This document shows, piece by piece, positions 11,045-22,194 of a stretch of DNA of 64,000 nt. A model generated the notes under the pieces. It was not told where the DNA came from. It saw nothing but the letters and a program-made list of their open reading frames with translations, and did not search any database. Where the stretch lies: contig CP136062.1 in assembly GCA_032622095.1 (NCBI GenBank), forward strand, positions 50,917,349 through 50,981,348, given 5' to 3'. A program made the translations under genes and the position numbers. The stretch's first letter is position 1. Each line of letters starts with the position of its first letter. This DNA is from Siphonodentalium dalli. Taxonomy: Eukaryota > Mollusca > Scaphopoda > Gadilida > Siphonodentaliidae.

Positions 11045-12800
11045 TTTTTTTTGGTTAAATTGAGCAAGAATTCAATCTATTTTTTATGTGTACCCATACC
11101 ATGTATGGTACACATAATGCCGACGTCCGGATCAACCATCCGTCGTTCGTCCGTCCGTCTGTCCGTAGACACTTGCTATCCGATTCATTTACTTGAATAT
11201 TTTTTATCGGATCTTGTTAAAATTTTATGTGCATGTTTATGATGACACACTCCTCACCTGTATAGTTTTTGGTATCGATCGGTTGATCGGTTTAGAAATT
11301 ATTAACCCTTTGCATCCGCACATAGGCATGAGCTATCCGATGCTGTAACCAAAGTATTTTTTGTCCGATTGTTTTCATATTTGATATGTAGGTTTATAAT
11401 GACACACCCCTCACCTGTATAGTTTTTGGTATCGATTGGTTGATTGGTTTAGAAAATAATTAACCCTGCACACAAATGCTATCTGATGCATCTAAGTCAA
11501 ACTGTTTTCTTCTGATATGCCTCATATTTCTTACCTAGGTGTTTCTTAGCACGTTTTTCATCTTTATGGTTTTTGGTATCGTTTAGTTAACCCTTTCTGC
11601 TCTTGTTTTTAAATAGAATTCATCCAAGCTGTGTTGACTTAAATATTTTTCATCTGATCAGCACCAAATTTGGTACATATGGTCCTCACCCCGAAATACA
11701 GATCAGGTTCAAATTTGAGTTTGATCTGGTATATTTTAACAGAGTTATGGCCATTTAAAATTCAAGTAGCTGATAATCTAATTAATGCCTGCAGGCTCTG
11801 TTAGCTTAGAAGAGGAGATCTTATTACACAGCCAGTGTCTTATTGGAAATGAGTTTGGTTAGCTTGACATTAGGTAAATACCATGGCTCACAGAGTAAAA
11901 TCTCTTTAGATACATAACACAGTGATAGTGCATGATTCTCTCCTGTATGGACCAGAACACCTGATCAAACAAATCTCTCAACACTAATAAAATTTCTCTC
12001 CTGACTCTCAGACTCTATCACACACAGTGTGCTAGCATCTCTAAAAAATTGACAAGACCATGATTGATGAATCTCTGGTCCATTCTGTGTTCTGTACAAA
12101 ATTAATTTAACCCCTCTGTTGAAACAGGTTCATGACATTAGAGACTGACTTATTGTATCGGTTTCTAAATCCAATGACATGCTTTTTATAGACTTTTTGT
12201 GTTTATCAGTTATTTATTTTGGATAAGATTAACCCCATTCTATCCGATTTTATGACTAAAATATTTCCATTGATTATGTTTATAGTTCTTGGCATAGTTT
12301 ATGATAACACACACCTAACCTGCACAGTGAGGGTCATTTAGTTTATTTGCTCAAAAATATTAACATCCTCCACCAATCCTGTTGACACAATATGATAACT
12401 AAATATTTTTCACTTGATCACTATATAAATAATTGCATCCATGTTAATGATGAAACATGCATTCTTCACCTGTATAAATTTTGGTATCGATTGAATGATT
12501 TTGATAATATATTAACAGTAACTTCAATTATATTTCCGCTGTTAGGTACATTATATCTTTCCAATGATCAGCTTAGAAGAAAATTAACCCACCCCATTCC
12601 ATAGTCATACACTATGCTATTCAATGTAATGAATCTAATATTTTCAATCTGACCAATCTCATATCCTACCTCTAGCTATCTGAAAATTCTGCATAAAATC
12701 ATTTTATATCCAATCATTATCAATCATTTTATATCCAGGTCTATACATCCCTCACTTGTATAGTTGGTCAGGTATTGATTAGTTTTTGAATCGGGAACTA
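11045..12800 (+). repeat. Degenerate array with GTATAGTTTTTGGTATCGAT units
   Basis: Blocks of about 130-160 bp containing CTCACCTGTATAGTTTTTGG, GGTTTAGAAA and TATTAACCC recur near 11255, 11415, 11560, 12320, 12470 and 12755. The left end has GTCCGTCCGTCTGTCCGTAG next to a hairpin, ACCATACCATGTATGGT. Bases 11700-12230 are more diverged. Nothing coding is seen. Confidence 0.6.
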
Positions 12801-13457
12801 TTAACTCTTTTGTCCCATCTAAATGATCCCAAGAATTTTTAATATGCAGCTAACACAAAACATAATAAAAAAAATAACAATATTAAAAAAATCATATGTT
12901 ATGTCTCACATTCCAGTGTAATAAGCAAATAACTAACTATTTTGTCTGTAACTGCTATGGTGCTTCTCTCTGACTATGGATTGAGCTTAATTAGCTTTAT
13001 CACTCTATAAGACATATCTGTGTTGAAGTGACTTGATATGTTAATGAAATGGAATGCCACATCCGTGTTCCTATTCTGTTTATGTGAGCAAGGTGCCCAA
13101 TAAGTCTGATTCCACTTGTGACCTTAATAGTAAGGTGTCAATTATTGAAACTTTTGCACTCGTGAAAAGGTTGGTGTAAGGATTTATTAAAATAGCTAAT
13201 CGGTATCGCCAAGGTATGGGTTAAACATCTGCCGATCGTGATCGGCCTCTCGTTTTTTAAGAGTGATTATATTTTTCGAAAAAGGGCCATAACTCAGTTA
13301 ACTCGATCTGTCTTTTGGCTGAGAAATTCATATGCAAATTTTGGTTCCGATCAAATAGAAAATGTTTGAGTTATCGCACCATGTGTAAATGTCTACTGAC
13401 AGACAGACGGGTGGGAAATCCTGATGTTGACACTATGCCTATGGTATGGGTAAACAT
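12801..13457. repeat. Mostly unannotated, with one CATAACTC module
   Basis: Bases 13200-13415 hold a single module (AAAGGGCCATAACTCAGTTA, then GAGTTATCGCACC and GACAGACAGACGGG). The rest is AT-rich sequence with nothing recognised. Confidence 0.45.
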
Positions 13458-14915
13458 AAAAACGGTCTGATATACCGGTATATTTGACTGTCACTACGGT
13501 ATTACTGGTAGTACATGTACATGTATATGGTATACACGTGGTAATGAGATGGTAACTGCAGTGAAGTAACGGTACCATGACCCGCAGTTATGATACTGCA
13601 GTCCAGGCCTTAAGATTCGACGAGAATCACCTAATTGATTCTCGTAATGATTCTATCCAAACTTTTCAATTTTCAGTTCTTTATGACTAACTTGATTCGG
13701 CATTTGATTCTCGCAAAATTAAAAGTATTTTGAGCCCTGGCAGTCTGTTAGCGGGTCGTCATACAAAAAGTTGAAAAAAAAGAATATATCCATGAGGATC
13801 TCATTAATACACAGATATCATGAGAATCACTGAAACTTGACTTGACGTTCATGCCTGCATGTGTAAAGCCAAAAAATGCGGCCTGACACCAGACGATGGG
13901 TTTCGCTTATCTCATACACTTTACGTACTGTTTGTTTACATAACATGGAGTTTGTTTACATAACACAGAGAACTAACAAGACAATAACATGCCACAATTT
14001 ACACAATATTTATAATTGGTATAAGAACAATGTTTGTCTATAATATAACAGGGTTTCCGCTAGGGGTCGGGGGAATGGAGCCGGTAGCTGCTAAGGAGAA
14101 AATCCAGTAAATAATTTCAATGTTGGGACACCGATTTATCTACATCTACTTTCGCCATATACATGTACTGTAGGTAAAAATCTAGAAGTGTAAGATATTG
14201 TAATTGGCAGATCGTTTTAGCGGCATATAATTTCTACCAAAGTTGTCAAGCTACATGTACCGGTATCAAACCCTCGAACTTCAAAAGCAATATAAATTTA
14301 TTGTGATAAAAAAAAAATACAATGGTCCATAAATAAATAAATTGCAGATGCTACATGTATGTACTAGTATATTACCCATTAAAATGATCAGAACTAATTT
14401 ACGGACACGTAACAAACCAAAATTTCGGAATATACAGTCGCAAAGACCGTGAACAATGCCTTAATTTTAACAAACCAGTAACCCACCCTGAGATCAGAAT
14501 TTAAACCTACTAGTACTAGTAAATTATGGTAAAACCTGTGCAAAAATATATAGTGGAGTGTATTTTGCGACATAAAACATAGAGACAATCACCAAGTACA
14601 ATTAAAGTTCTAACGAATTTTCGTAACCTAACTGGCTCAACTCAAAAGAGATGTATTCTAGTGATGTCGCCACCATGTCGGTTCCAGTATGCACTTTCTT
14701 TCAGCATCTATAATCTTGCGATGATACCGTACCAAATAAAGTTGTGCTCTAAAATTAATTTTTTCCAACTTAACGGAATGAGGACCGCTAATAGACCGCC
14801 GTATCATAACCGCAAGGTACCATTCTTAATACCATGGTGGATACAATATACTACTGGTAATACTGCGGTATCACCCTGTTTTTCAGGTCAATTACTTTGA
14901 GGATAGCGGCATTAT
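13458..14915 (+). mobile_element. Family Z element, copy 3 (left end decayed)
   Basis: The right end is clear: GGTATCACCCTGTTTTTCAG, then GTCAATTACTTTGAGGATAGC near 14910. The left part (13580-13905) matches the inside of copy 2. The expected left start, GCTATCCTCAAAG, is absent. This is the longest copy, yet no transposase motif is visible. Confidence 0.55.
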
Positions 14916-15238
14916 CCACTAATAATGAACACCATTTGGTTATCTTGGAATATTCAACAACCACACGCGAGATAAGTTTCACAAGAGACCCCGAAGGCAT
15001 GGCATAATAAGGTCACAGACACCATGTTCCCCGAAATGGGGTGGAATCGAAATAGGGGCATATCTCTAAACTATCATCAGGCCATGACCAAAAATCGAGT
15101 TTGGCTTGCGTCTTCTCAAGAAAGAACCACGTACCAAATTCAAGAAATTATGTTGATAATGATAGTGTGTTCGTTGGGTCAACAAAGATGTCCAAACTGG
15201 TGTAGCGGAACTAGCAGTCACAGTGTAAGTGTCGGCAC
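14916..15238. other. No gene recognised
   Basis: A reading frame at 15024-15281 runs into the next foldback element and shows no family signature. Confidence 0.4.
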
Positions 15239-15760
15239 ACACGATCCCGATTGTGCCCGGTTAAATCCGGCTGCCGGATAAATCCGGCCCGATTCTCCGG
15301 TCATATGCATGCTATGGTCACTGTAGTATTATAGCCAACTGGCGTGGTCAGGTATCAAGCCAGTTACTATAGCTAGTTATGATGATTTATATTACATGTA
15401 TTTCTAAAAACTAGTAATATTTATTAATAATAAACTAAATAAATATATTAATAATATATTGAGGTCACGAACAATAGCCGTAAAATGGCGTAATAGACCT
15501 TTTCGCCGCTGCCGCCCTGTTGATCCTTGTCAATCGATCGGAATTCTTGATTTAATTTCGAATTCCGACATTTTGAATGAGGTTTTGGTCATGTGACAAG
15601 CAAAACATGCGCGTTGCCATCGTCACGAGCCGGATTTTCCTGATGAAAATGAAACTCAGTTTGATCGGTCCGATTAAATCGGATCTGGCAAAAACACACG
15701 ATTCCGATTGCCCCCGATTTATCTGGCAGCCGGATTAATCGGGGACAATCGGGATCGTGT
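15239..15760. mobile_element. Foldback element with ACACGATCCCGATTG termini
   Basis: The left arm starts ACACGATCCCGATTGTGCCC and continues with AATCCGGCTGCCGGATAAAT. The right arm is a close reverse complement ending ACAATCGGGATCGTGT. Arms are about 55 bp and the middle is AT-rich. No clear target duplication is seen. Confidence 0.68.
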
Positions 15761-15949
15761 AAATATACATGTAGAAAGCCGATGACCTCTATGCTTGACA
15801 GTTAAGCAACGTCGAGCTTGGTTAATTTTTGGATGGGTGACGTGCTTGGGATTCCGAATTTGCGAGTGCTGCCAACTTAGATATTCTCTAAATATTCTCG
15901 ACATCGTTGGAACCAAGTTGAAACCACGTTGAGAATTTACCATCAATGC

Positions 15950-16095
15950 CATTGCAATTACCATTAATTGACTGTAATTAATTACAGATTTTCAAGTAAT
16001 TGCATGCGATTAGTAATTAAGTTTATTCTCAATTACATGTAATTGCAATTGTAATTGGTTATGATGCAATTGTAATTAGGGTCTAATTTAATTTT
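15950..16095 (+). repeat. AATTGTAATT-rich terminus-like sequence
   Basis: There is a dense run of ATTACATGTAATTGCAATTG and related words. This composition is seen at ends of some hAT elements. Its position about 400 bp before a BED-finger remnant on the same strand fits that reading. Confidence 0.45.
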
Positions 16096-16477
16096 CTTCA
16101 AAATCACAGGTACTTGTTTCTTCTCAAAGTTCTCTTTCATGATTCATCCAATGGTTTCTTCAAATGGTTTCATCCAAACTTCAAAGTGTAAGACTGGTGA
16201 CTGGCTATCACCATGTTGTCACAACACTGAGTTTCTATTCACTGTGTCTCAATGGTGATTTTTGTTGACACCTCCTGTTTGTTTGCTTAAGCATTGGTTA
16301 ACCTTTGAGATAGAAGGCTTATTTTGAAAAATAAACTGAGAAACCAACTTCAAATAATTGACACTAGATCACTAATAATCACTGTTATGATCATGTTTTC
16401 ATTGCCTCCATATGATACGGTTTAGAAGCTATGGTAGTTGAGAGAAATTCATACCAACCATTGCTAATGCTATCAAC

Positions 16478-16642
16478 ATGTCAACAAAAAGTTCTTCATT
16501 AATCTGGCAGCAATTTGATTTACCGAACGACACACCGCGTCCTATGAAAGCGAAGTGCAAAGTTTGCCCAACTACAATCTTCGGTTCCAAAAAAGTAACC
16601 ACCAATTTTGTGGTAAATTTCCATTTCTATGTACGGTACTAG
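16478..16642 (+). pseudogene. Truncated BED-type zinc finger (hAT transposase N-terminus)
   Basis: This 54-codon frame begins MSTKSSSLIWQQFDLPNDT. It then has KAKCKVC, followed by SKKVTTNF. The order W...F, then C-x2-C, then K-x-TTNF is the front half of a BED finger, as found at the start of many hAT transposases. The second half (the His pair) is missing: after TTNF the frame drifts and stops at 16640-16642. Later transposase sequence is not visible. It lies inside attractin intron 1, antisense to the gene. Confidence 0.6.
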
Positions 16643-17655
16643 AATTGTTTAATTCCATTAATTAAGTCATATGGTGATATTGGTGTGTGCATTGTTTGTT
16701 GTCCATTCTAATTTGTAACTGAATGACAAAGTGGTGACAAATATCTGTCTCAATAATCTACCAATTATAGCAGTGTCTAGTGGAGGCATTGTGTCACCAG
16801 TAAGCTGGTGGCCACAAAGGCTAATTATTTGACTAGTGATATATGGATTACAATTTGCCTGCAGAATTATGGGCACATGTGTTTATGACTCTAATTAACA
16901 AGCAGCATGCTGATTATCTTATTGTCCTTTACAGTGGCCTCGAGGTACATGTAACCATCATCGCAACATAACGTGGAGCGATACCTCGAGTGCGGGACAC
17001 AGTCCCGCATGAGAGGTATCGTGTTCCGCCAACAAATCGAGTCAAAATCCAGACACTCATGCGGTTCTATTTTTATTACATATCTCCGTATCATAGTAAG
17101 TTGACTCACAATCGTACATCTCCGGTACAGGAAATATGAATTTAATTGAGTTTTAACACCGAATGAAATAGTTCCGTCGACAGATTGTACTAGTGCGATT
17201 CTGAGAATTATCACACGCCTGGAAACTCATGAGATCATGTGAATTACGTTGATAGATATGTAATAAAATATAATATAACTTAAAAACAAAAATGTATCAA
17301 CGATAATATGTTTATTCGAGTTTAATGAATGAAGTTTAAAAAAATAAAATAAAAAACGAAGTATAATATGAACGAAGTTTAATGTGTCGTGTTTTAGCAT
17401 GTGTGTAGCCTATATATACATGTATGTATCCATTCTTACATTATATTTATATGATCAATAGATCTTTTATTAAAATCATACATGTAGTACATGTAATTAC
17501 ATGTAGTACATGTATTACAAAGTGTATTTACAGAATACAGGACCATCAGTATATAATAATTACCTGTCTTTGCAAATGAAATTAAGATCGATGGACCCTC
17601 GTGGTGATTCCGGTGTCACAATGCAGAATGAAGATAACCCACACTCAAGAGTTAA
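16643..17655. other. Attractin intron 1 sequence with a short palindrome
   Basis: No gene or known repeat is recognised apart from a strong hairpin at 16979-17021. Bases 17470-17520 carry ACATGTAGTACATGTA words. Confidence 0.4.
16979..17021. repeat. Strong 43-bp imperfect palindrome
   Basis: CGATACCTC pairs with GAGGTATCG, and GTGCGGGAC with GTCCCGCAT (one G-T mismatch at the outer base). A GA sits opposite GA between them, and ACA forms the loop. It is CpG-bearing in AT-rich surroundings. It could form a cruciform or RNA hairpin, but the loop is very short for a microRNA precursor. Confidence 0.6.
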
Positions 17656-18041
17656 TAACCCGTTGGACAAAACAAGTCTCCATTGGCACCGCGGTGTATT
17701 TGCCGTTTGGCTGCGATGTCAGAGTTTGTAACTGCAGTTGAGCACCACGGCCGAATGGCAAGTAAACTGCAGCCGAACGACAAGTACATGTACACCACGA
17801 CCGAACGACAACTACACTGCGGCCGAACGGCATGTACACCATGGTTAGATTTCTGGTTTGTATCGTCTTTTTTCAGTTTAATGAATGCACACCACTGCAA
17901 CTACACCATGGCCGAACGGCAAGTACACCACGGCCCAAATGTAGTTAGCCGGTGGAGCCACAGTGTGGTTGCATTTTGGCCGCGGTGGCAATGCTAAATG
18001 CACCATGGTTAAGTGGACACTTGTTTTGTCCAGCAGGGTAT
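17656..18041. mobile_element. Foldback element with TGGACAAAACAAGT termini
   Basis: The left end TTGGACAAAACAAGT and the right end ACTTGTTTTGTCCA are inverted repeats. A GC-rich inner stretch is built from words like CACCACGGCCGAACGGCAAG on one strand. Several overlapping reading frames on both strands are by-products of these short repeats. Confidence 0.65.
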
Positions 18042-18127
18042 ATACCCAGTTCCGTCGGCATCGTTCAAAGGGTGTATGTATACTCACCTCGCAGTTGACA
18101 TCAGTGAGATGAATCCCGCTTACTAAA

Positions 18128-18950
18128 GCTGAAGGGGTCACTCTCACAAAAAAAAGTGCTGAAGGGTACACAGGTTTTGAAAATGTGCTGAAGGGTACAC
18201 AGGTTTTGAAATTCTGTTCTAAATGACGTTTAGTTTTCGTTTCTGCCATGATTTCTTTTAGAGAATAATTTTTTACATTATAATGATCATTAAAATGAAC
18301 CGAAAACAAACTTCTGATGGGTGCCAGACTTTCGCTGATGGGGGTCATTGTCACAAGGCATCGGTCACATTCGTAGCCAGCTTTTGAAATCGATCACAAA
18401 TGTAGCCAGCTTTTCTATGGCGATCACATTTGTAGCCAGCTTTTCATATTCAGGCGAGCCTCAATGAACACGATCAGGTTAATCTCATTTTTCTGAGTTG
18501 ATGGATGAACAACAACTTGAATTTTGTTATGATATTAGTTTATCTAATTAGACTGAGGTTTCCGATCAATGTCATTGGAATGCTAGAATTTTATTCCAAT
18601 ATTATAAGTTGATAAACGAAGTCAGTTTTGGAGCATGACGTCGACATTTTAGTCACGAACGTGATGACGTCATATTTTGCGCCATATAAAGCATGGAATT
18701 AGAAAAGCTGGCTACGAATGTGATCGCCGGTGAAAAAAGCTGGCTACATTTGTGATCCATTTAAAAAGCTGGCTACGAATGTGACCGAAGCCTTGTGACA
18801 ATGACCTCATCGCAGTCATCGACCAGACTTTCAGGAACACAGTTGAAGTAACTCTGTTAGTTTCGATCACAAACCCTGTGTACCCTTCAGCACATTTTCA
18901 AAACCTGTGTACCCTTCAGCACTTTTTTTGGTGAGAGTGACCCCTTCAGC
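18128..18950. mobile_element. Mutator-like foldback element with 9-bp target duplication
   Basis: CTTACTAAA occurs at 18119-18127 and 18951-18959, directly flanking GCTGAAGGGGTCACTCTCAC and its complement. Outer arms contain two copies of GTGCTGAAGGGTACACAGG. Inner arms (about 18353-18450 and 18705-18810) contain three AGCTGGCTACGAATGTGATC-like words each. A perfect 9-bp duplication with long arms fits the Mutator superfamily. No transposase is present. Confidence 0.82.
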
Positions 18951-18960
18951 CTTACTAAAG

Positions 18961-19533
18961 TGTAGTGATAATGAACCCTTTGCATCAAATGTTTGTTTTG
19001 AAAGCACCTTAAGTGTTGTTAAGTTGTCAAAACATCTTGCCATTCTTTACTCCAGTCCATACATGTACATTGACATAATTAACGAATAAACACATGTTTT
19101 ATTGGTCAAAACATTAATAATATATCATCAAAGAACATAATTACTATTAAAATTTTTGGGACAACCCGCCCGTGTTTATCGAGATGACCCGTCCCGAAAA
19201 TAGCAGAACTGAAGGGCGGGTTGTCTCAGGGGCGGGTAGTCCCGATCCCCAACTTCAACGCAGTCCTAATGTACACTCAACGCGTTATCAATGCCATGAC
19301 CGCGTTGAAATTACGACCGCGTTGTTAACGGCTGAGGGCCACGGTAAAATTAAAGGGACACTAATTTTGAGAATATATGTCACGTGTACATGTACGCCAT
19401 TATGGTGCGACTCTAGTTCTGTTACACTGGGAACAAATTGGTAATTTCTAAAAGCAAGTTGTATCATTCGACATATAGAATGTGGTAATATAATAGATAT
19501 TATGGGTAGGTATATAATTTAAATATAACTCAC
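18961..19533. other. Attractin intron 1, donor-proximal part
   Basis: No gene is seen. A short inverted repeat (GACAACCCGCCC at about 19162 and GGGCGGGTTGTC at about 19214) can form a stem. Bases 19250-19345 carry CGCGTT words like those in the 4349-6364 element. The GTGAGT donor of exon 1 is at 19528-19533. Confidence 0.45.
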
Positions 19534-19748
19534 CTGACACGGCCTCCACAATGGCTACAGGAAATTCCAACCCATCCTGTTTGACAAACGCAGGTGTCAT
19601 TTACACACTTCCCTAGATCGCAAATAACATCCTTACATTGTTCTGCGGATAATATTGAATGGAATGAAATCAAGGAAGCGACGAATATTCCTAGGAATGT
19701 GTTTAACATGAGATTTTTGTTGATATGTTTAGATTTACATCCTGCCAT
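19534..19748 (-). CDS. ATRN: Attractin-family receptor, exon 1 (signal peptide and EGF-like module)
   Basis: It starts at ATG 19746-19748 on the minus strand and ends at a GTGAGT donor after GTCAG. The first 35 residues contain a hydrophobic signal-like segment (MLNTFLGIFVASLISFHSIL) with likely cleavage before EQC. Residues 37-67 are an EGF-like module with the cysteine pattern of CKDVICDLGKCVNDTCVCQ, then GWVGISC and HCGGRVR. The end matches the attractin signature in which an EGF-like repeat runs into CQHCGGRFRL at the start of the CUB domain. Phase 2 joins exon 2, about 12.9 kb downstream. Identification rests on all three exons being collinear. Confidence 0.9.
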
Positions 19749-19995
19749 TTTATAAACATCTTTTCGACAAAGAGGACGTAACTCGTGAAGTCACGAAATC
19801 CAATTTGCGCATGACAAACCGGAAACGACGATTTTTTTGCGATGAAAAGTCAGATGCAAGCATCGTGTTTGTCAGATTGACTGTCGTGACTGCGCTGCGA
19901 GTGATATATTACGTCACTGGAGCAATTGACGCGACGTTACAATCTCCACCAGAGTGCACCAGTCATTTTATACGTTCGTGAATAACGTCATAGTG
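19749..19995 (-). promoter_or_regulatory. Probable 5' flank of the attractin gene
   Basis: This sequence lies immediately upstream of the start codon on the minus strand and is richer in CpG than its surroundings. It contains TTACGTCA at 19909-19916 and AACGTCA near 19984, both CRE/ATF-like. No TATA box is obvious. The transcription start cannot be placed by eye. Confidence 0.35.
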
Positions 19996-20099
19996 CAAAC
20001 GTCAAATGATTATAAATAAGATATTACTATTTTCGATACCACATTCATAATCATACTTTTATCTCAAATCAAAAGAAGAATAAAAAGTCGCTTACCAAA

Positions 20100-21015
20100 A
20101 TGTCCCCCGTCGAAGGTGGCAGGTTTTAAGGATTTATGGGTTTCAGTTCCCTATACTACACATTGTGGGAGCAATTGATTACACCAAAATAATACAAAGT
20201 GGATATTTCACTTAATATGTTGTACATCTTCAATTCGTCAAGAAAGGGTCAATAACTCTGAAATCTATGTCGAAAAAATGGCAGTATCTCCGCCAAAATG
20301 TCTCCGACTGAACTCAAAATCGCAATTGCCAAGGTTTCCATGACGAAATACAGACTCGGACGATCCTATTTATGTCGAAATATGACAAATGGCAATAACA
20401 CAGCCAAAATGACCCCGACAAAATCGTAGGTTCGCAGGTCGACATTGCCAAGTATAAAAACAAATTTACTCTAAAATGACGGAATACATGCAGGCTCGGA
20501 CAAAAGATGCGCGACCCACGGTGTACGATTCTATGTCGAAAAAGGGCAATAACTCCGTCAAAAAGAGTTCGACCGAACTAAAAATCGCAGGTAAGCAGGT
20601 TCCCATGCTGGTCGACATCTGTGCCAAGTATAAAAAAAATTTACTTAAAATTGCTGAATATAGGCTCGGACAAAAGATGCGTCCTGGGGTGAAGGAGAAG
20701 ATCACTCGATCTTTTCGACCATCCCGGGCGCTTCGCGCCCATCTATCTACTCTCTCTCTGCGTCGAAGAATGTACGATTCTGTGTCGAACATGGTGCCCA
20801 ATAACTCCGCCAAAATGAGTCCGACCGAACTCAAAATCGCAGGTGCGCAGGTTCCCATATATGCATACTGGTTGATAGGCCTATGTGTCAAGTTTTAAAA
20901 AAATGACCAGGAAATGACAGAATACACGCTTAGACAAAGTTCCGGACGCACGCACGGATGGACACACGGATGGGCGAGGTTCATTACTATAGTCCCCTGA
21001 TGTTGGGGGACAACA
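20100..21015 (+). repeat. AATAACTCCG modular repeat ending in a GTCCCC hairpin
   Basis: At least three modules carry GCAATAACTCCG, GACCGAACTAAAAATCGCAG and GGCTCGGACAAAAGATGCG. The end reads CACACGGATGGGCGAGGTTC, then ATAGTCCCCTGATGTTGGGGGAC. It has the same architecture as 1490-2475. Long reading frames on both strands (20466-20898) follow the repeat and are not genes. Confidence 0.65.
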
Positions 21016-21109
21016 AGTTCAATTGAAGATATATTAAGAAACTTAGACTGAATATGTCATCCAGAGATTCAGCCCGCGACAACCGTATACTGAACTTTTA
21101 GTTGCGCGT

Positions 21110-21232
21110 AAGTGCAAATCAATTGCGCTTACCTCACATAAACTGAGAAAAAAAACTTAGTCATTATGACTAAGGTATTAAATAATGAGACCTAAGCGCA
21201 ATTGAATTGCGCATAAGCACAATTAAATACGC
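21110..21232 (+). repeat. AATTGCGCTTA repeat segment, left copy
   Basis: The segment with CAATTGCGCTTACCTCACAT and the palindrome CTTAGTCATTATGACTAAG recurs at 22195-22267. The two copies bracket two TTAA elements, as if those had inserted into one older element. Confidence 0.6.
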
Positions 21233-21632
21233 TTAACCCTTTAACCAACAGAACGGCCCTGTGCCAATGCATTCTCTTATATATGCGAGTCGACCATAGG
21301 TCGCCTCGCATATATAAGAGAATGCATTGGCTTAACACATTAAAAATTATAAAATTGTTAAAGAATGTAAGAAAAAATGGTAAAAAGTGTTAAAAAAAGA
21401 TTTGTTTTAGGCCAATGCATTCTCTTATATATGCGAGGCGACCTATGGTCGACTCGCATATATAAGAGAATGCATTGGCACAGGGTATAACTGTAACCAT
21501 CACAATGTGGTCAATGAGCCGGTTCCAATGATACCCATATTTGTATGGTTCTATTGAGACAGACCGAAGATATTTTAGGCTGTTGAAGCTTTATTTGGCC
21601 GGTTTTGGCCGGTTTGTTGGGTAAAGGGTTAA
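21233..21632 (+). mobile_element. TTAA-bounded two-palindrome element (CCCTTTACCCAACA family), copy 1
   Basis: TTAA at 21233-21236 and 21629-21632 bounds CCCTTTAACCAACA and TGTTGGGTAAAGGG. Inside are two 70-bp palindromes starting GCCAATGCATTCTCTTATAT with CGAGTCGACC centres. They are separated by an AT-rich spacer and followed by a unique arm with TTCAATGATACCC-like and AGACAGACCGAAGATATT words. Other copies: 42148, 42689 (inverted) and 56899. Non-coding and piggyBac-like by its target. Confidence 0.85.
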
Positions 21633-22130
21633 AGGCACGTGCGGCCTTTATTGTCGAAAATATTCATATTTGTTCCAAACACCGTAAACAGAAAAACATT
21701 AAAACCCATACAGTTCCGTTCATATATACCATGACCATCGCGTAAACAGCATGTTATCATAAAGATTTACTATATTTTACCTAAGCAAGAGCCTGATTGT
21801 GTTACAGTAGACAGCACAATGCTGCTGGCTAATCACACACAAATGGCAGAAACGCTCTTTATTCGTTCCATATCAGGAATTAACCCACAAAGAACGCTCT
21901 TTATGTTTACCATCATAATATAAACAAACACCAGAAAAGTAACTTTTTATGCTGTTGTTTACATAACAATGGTCAAACATATGACCATAACATACTGTTT
22001 TTGCGATATTTCTTATTTGTATACGGACAAAGTCTATCTACATTTTGATGTTCTTTCTGTTTGTGGCGGTTTTTGACGGGTGGATATATTTTCACAGGAT
22101 ACCCACCACCAAGGCCGCACGTGCCTTTAA
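21629..22130. mobile_element. TTAA-bounded element with AGGCACGTGCGGCC termini
   Basis: It shares its left TTAA (21629-21632) with the preceding element; the right TTAA is at 22127-22130. Termini are AGGCACGTGCGGCCTT and its complement. The interior is AT-rich, with two CGCTCTTTAT words, and no protein is encoded. Confidence 0.78.
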
Positions 22131-22194
22131 GTACAGTACAATTAATTGCGTTTGCGCTTTTAAAAGCGTTACTAGTTGTAAACAAATGTAATTC

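Noticed and set aside
17645-18354. Frames of 65-158 codons around 17.6-18.4 kb
   Set aside because: They lie in GC-rich short repeats of one foldback and in the arms of another.
20466-20898. Two overlapping 140-codon frames on opposite strands
   Set aside because: Both follow tandem repeat modules; overlapping frames on both strands are a repeat effect.
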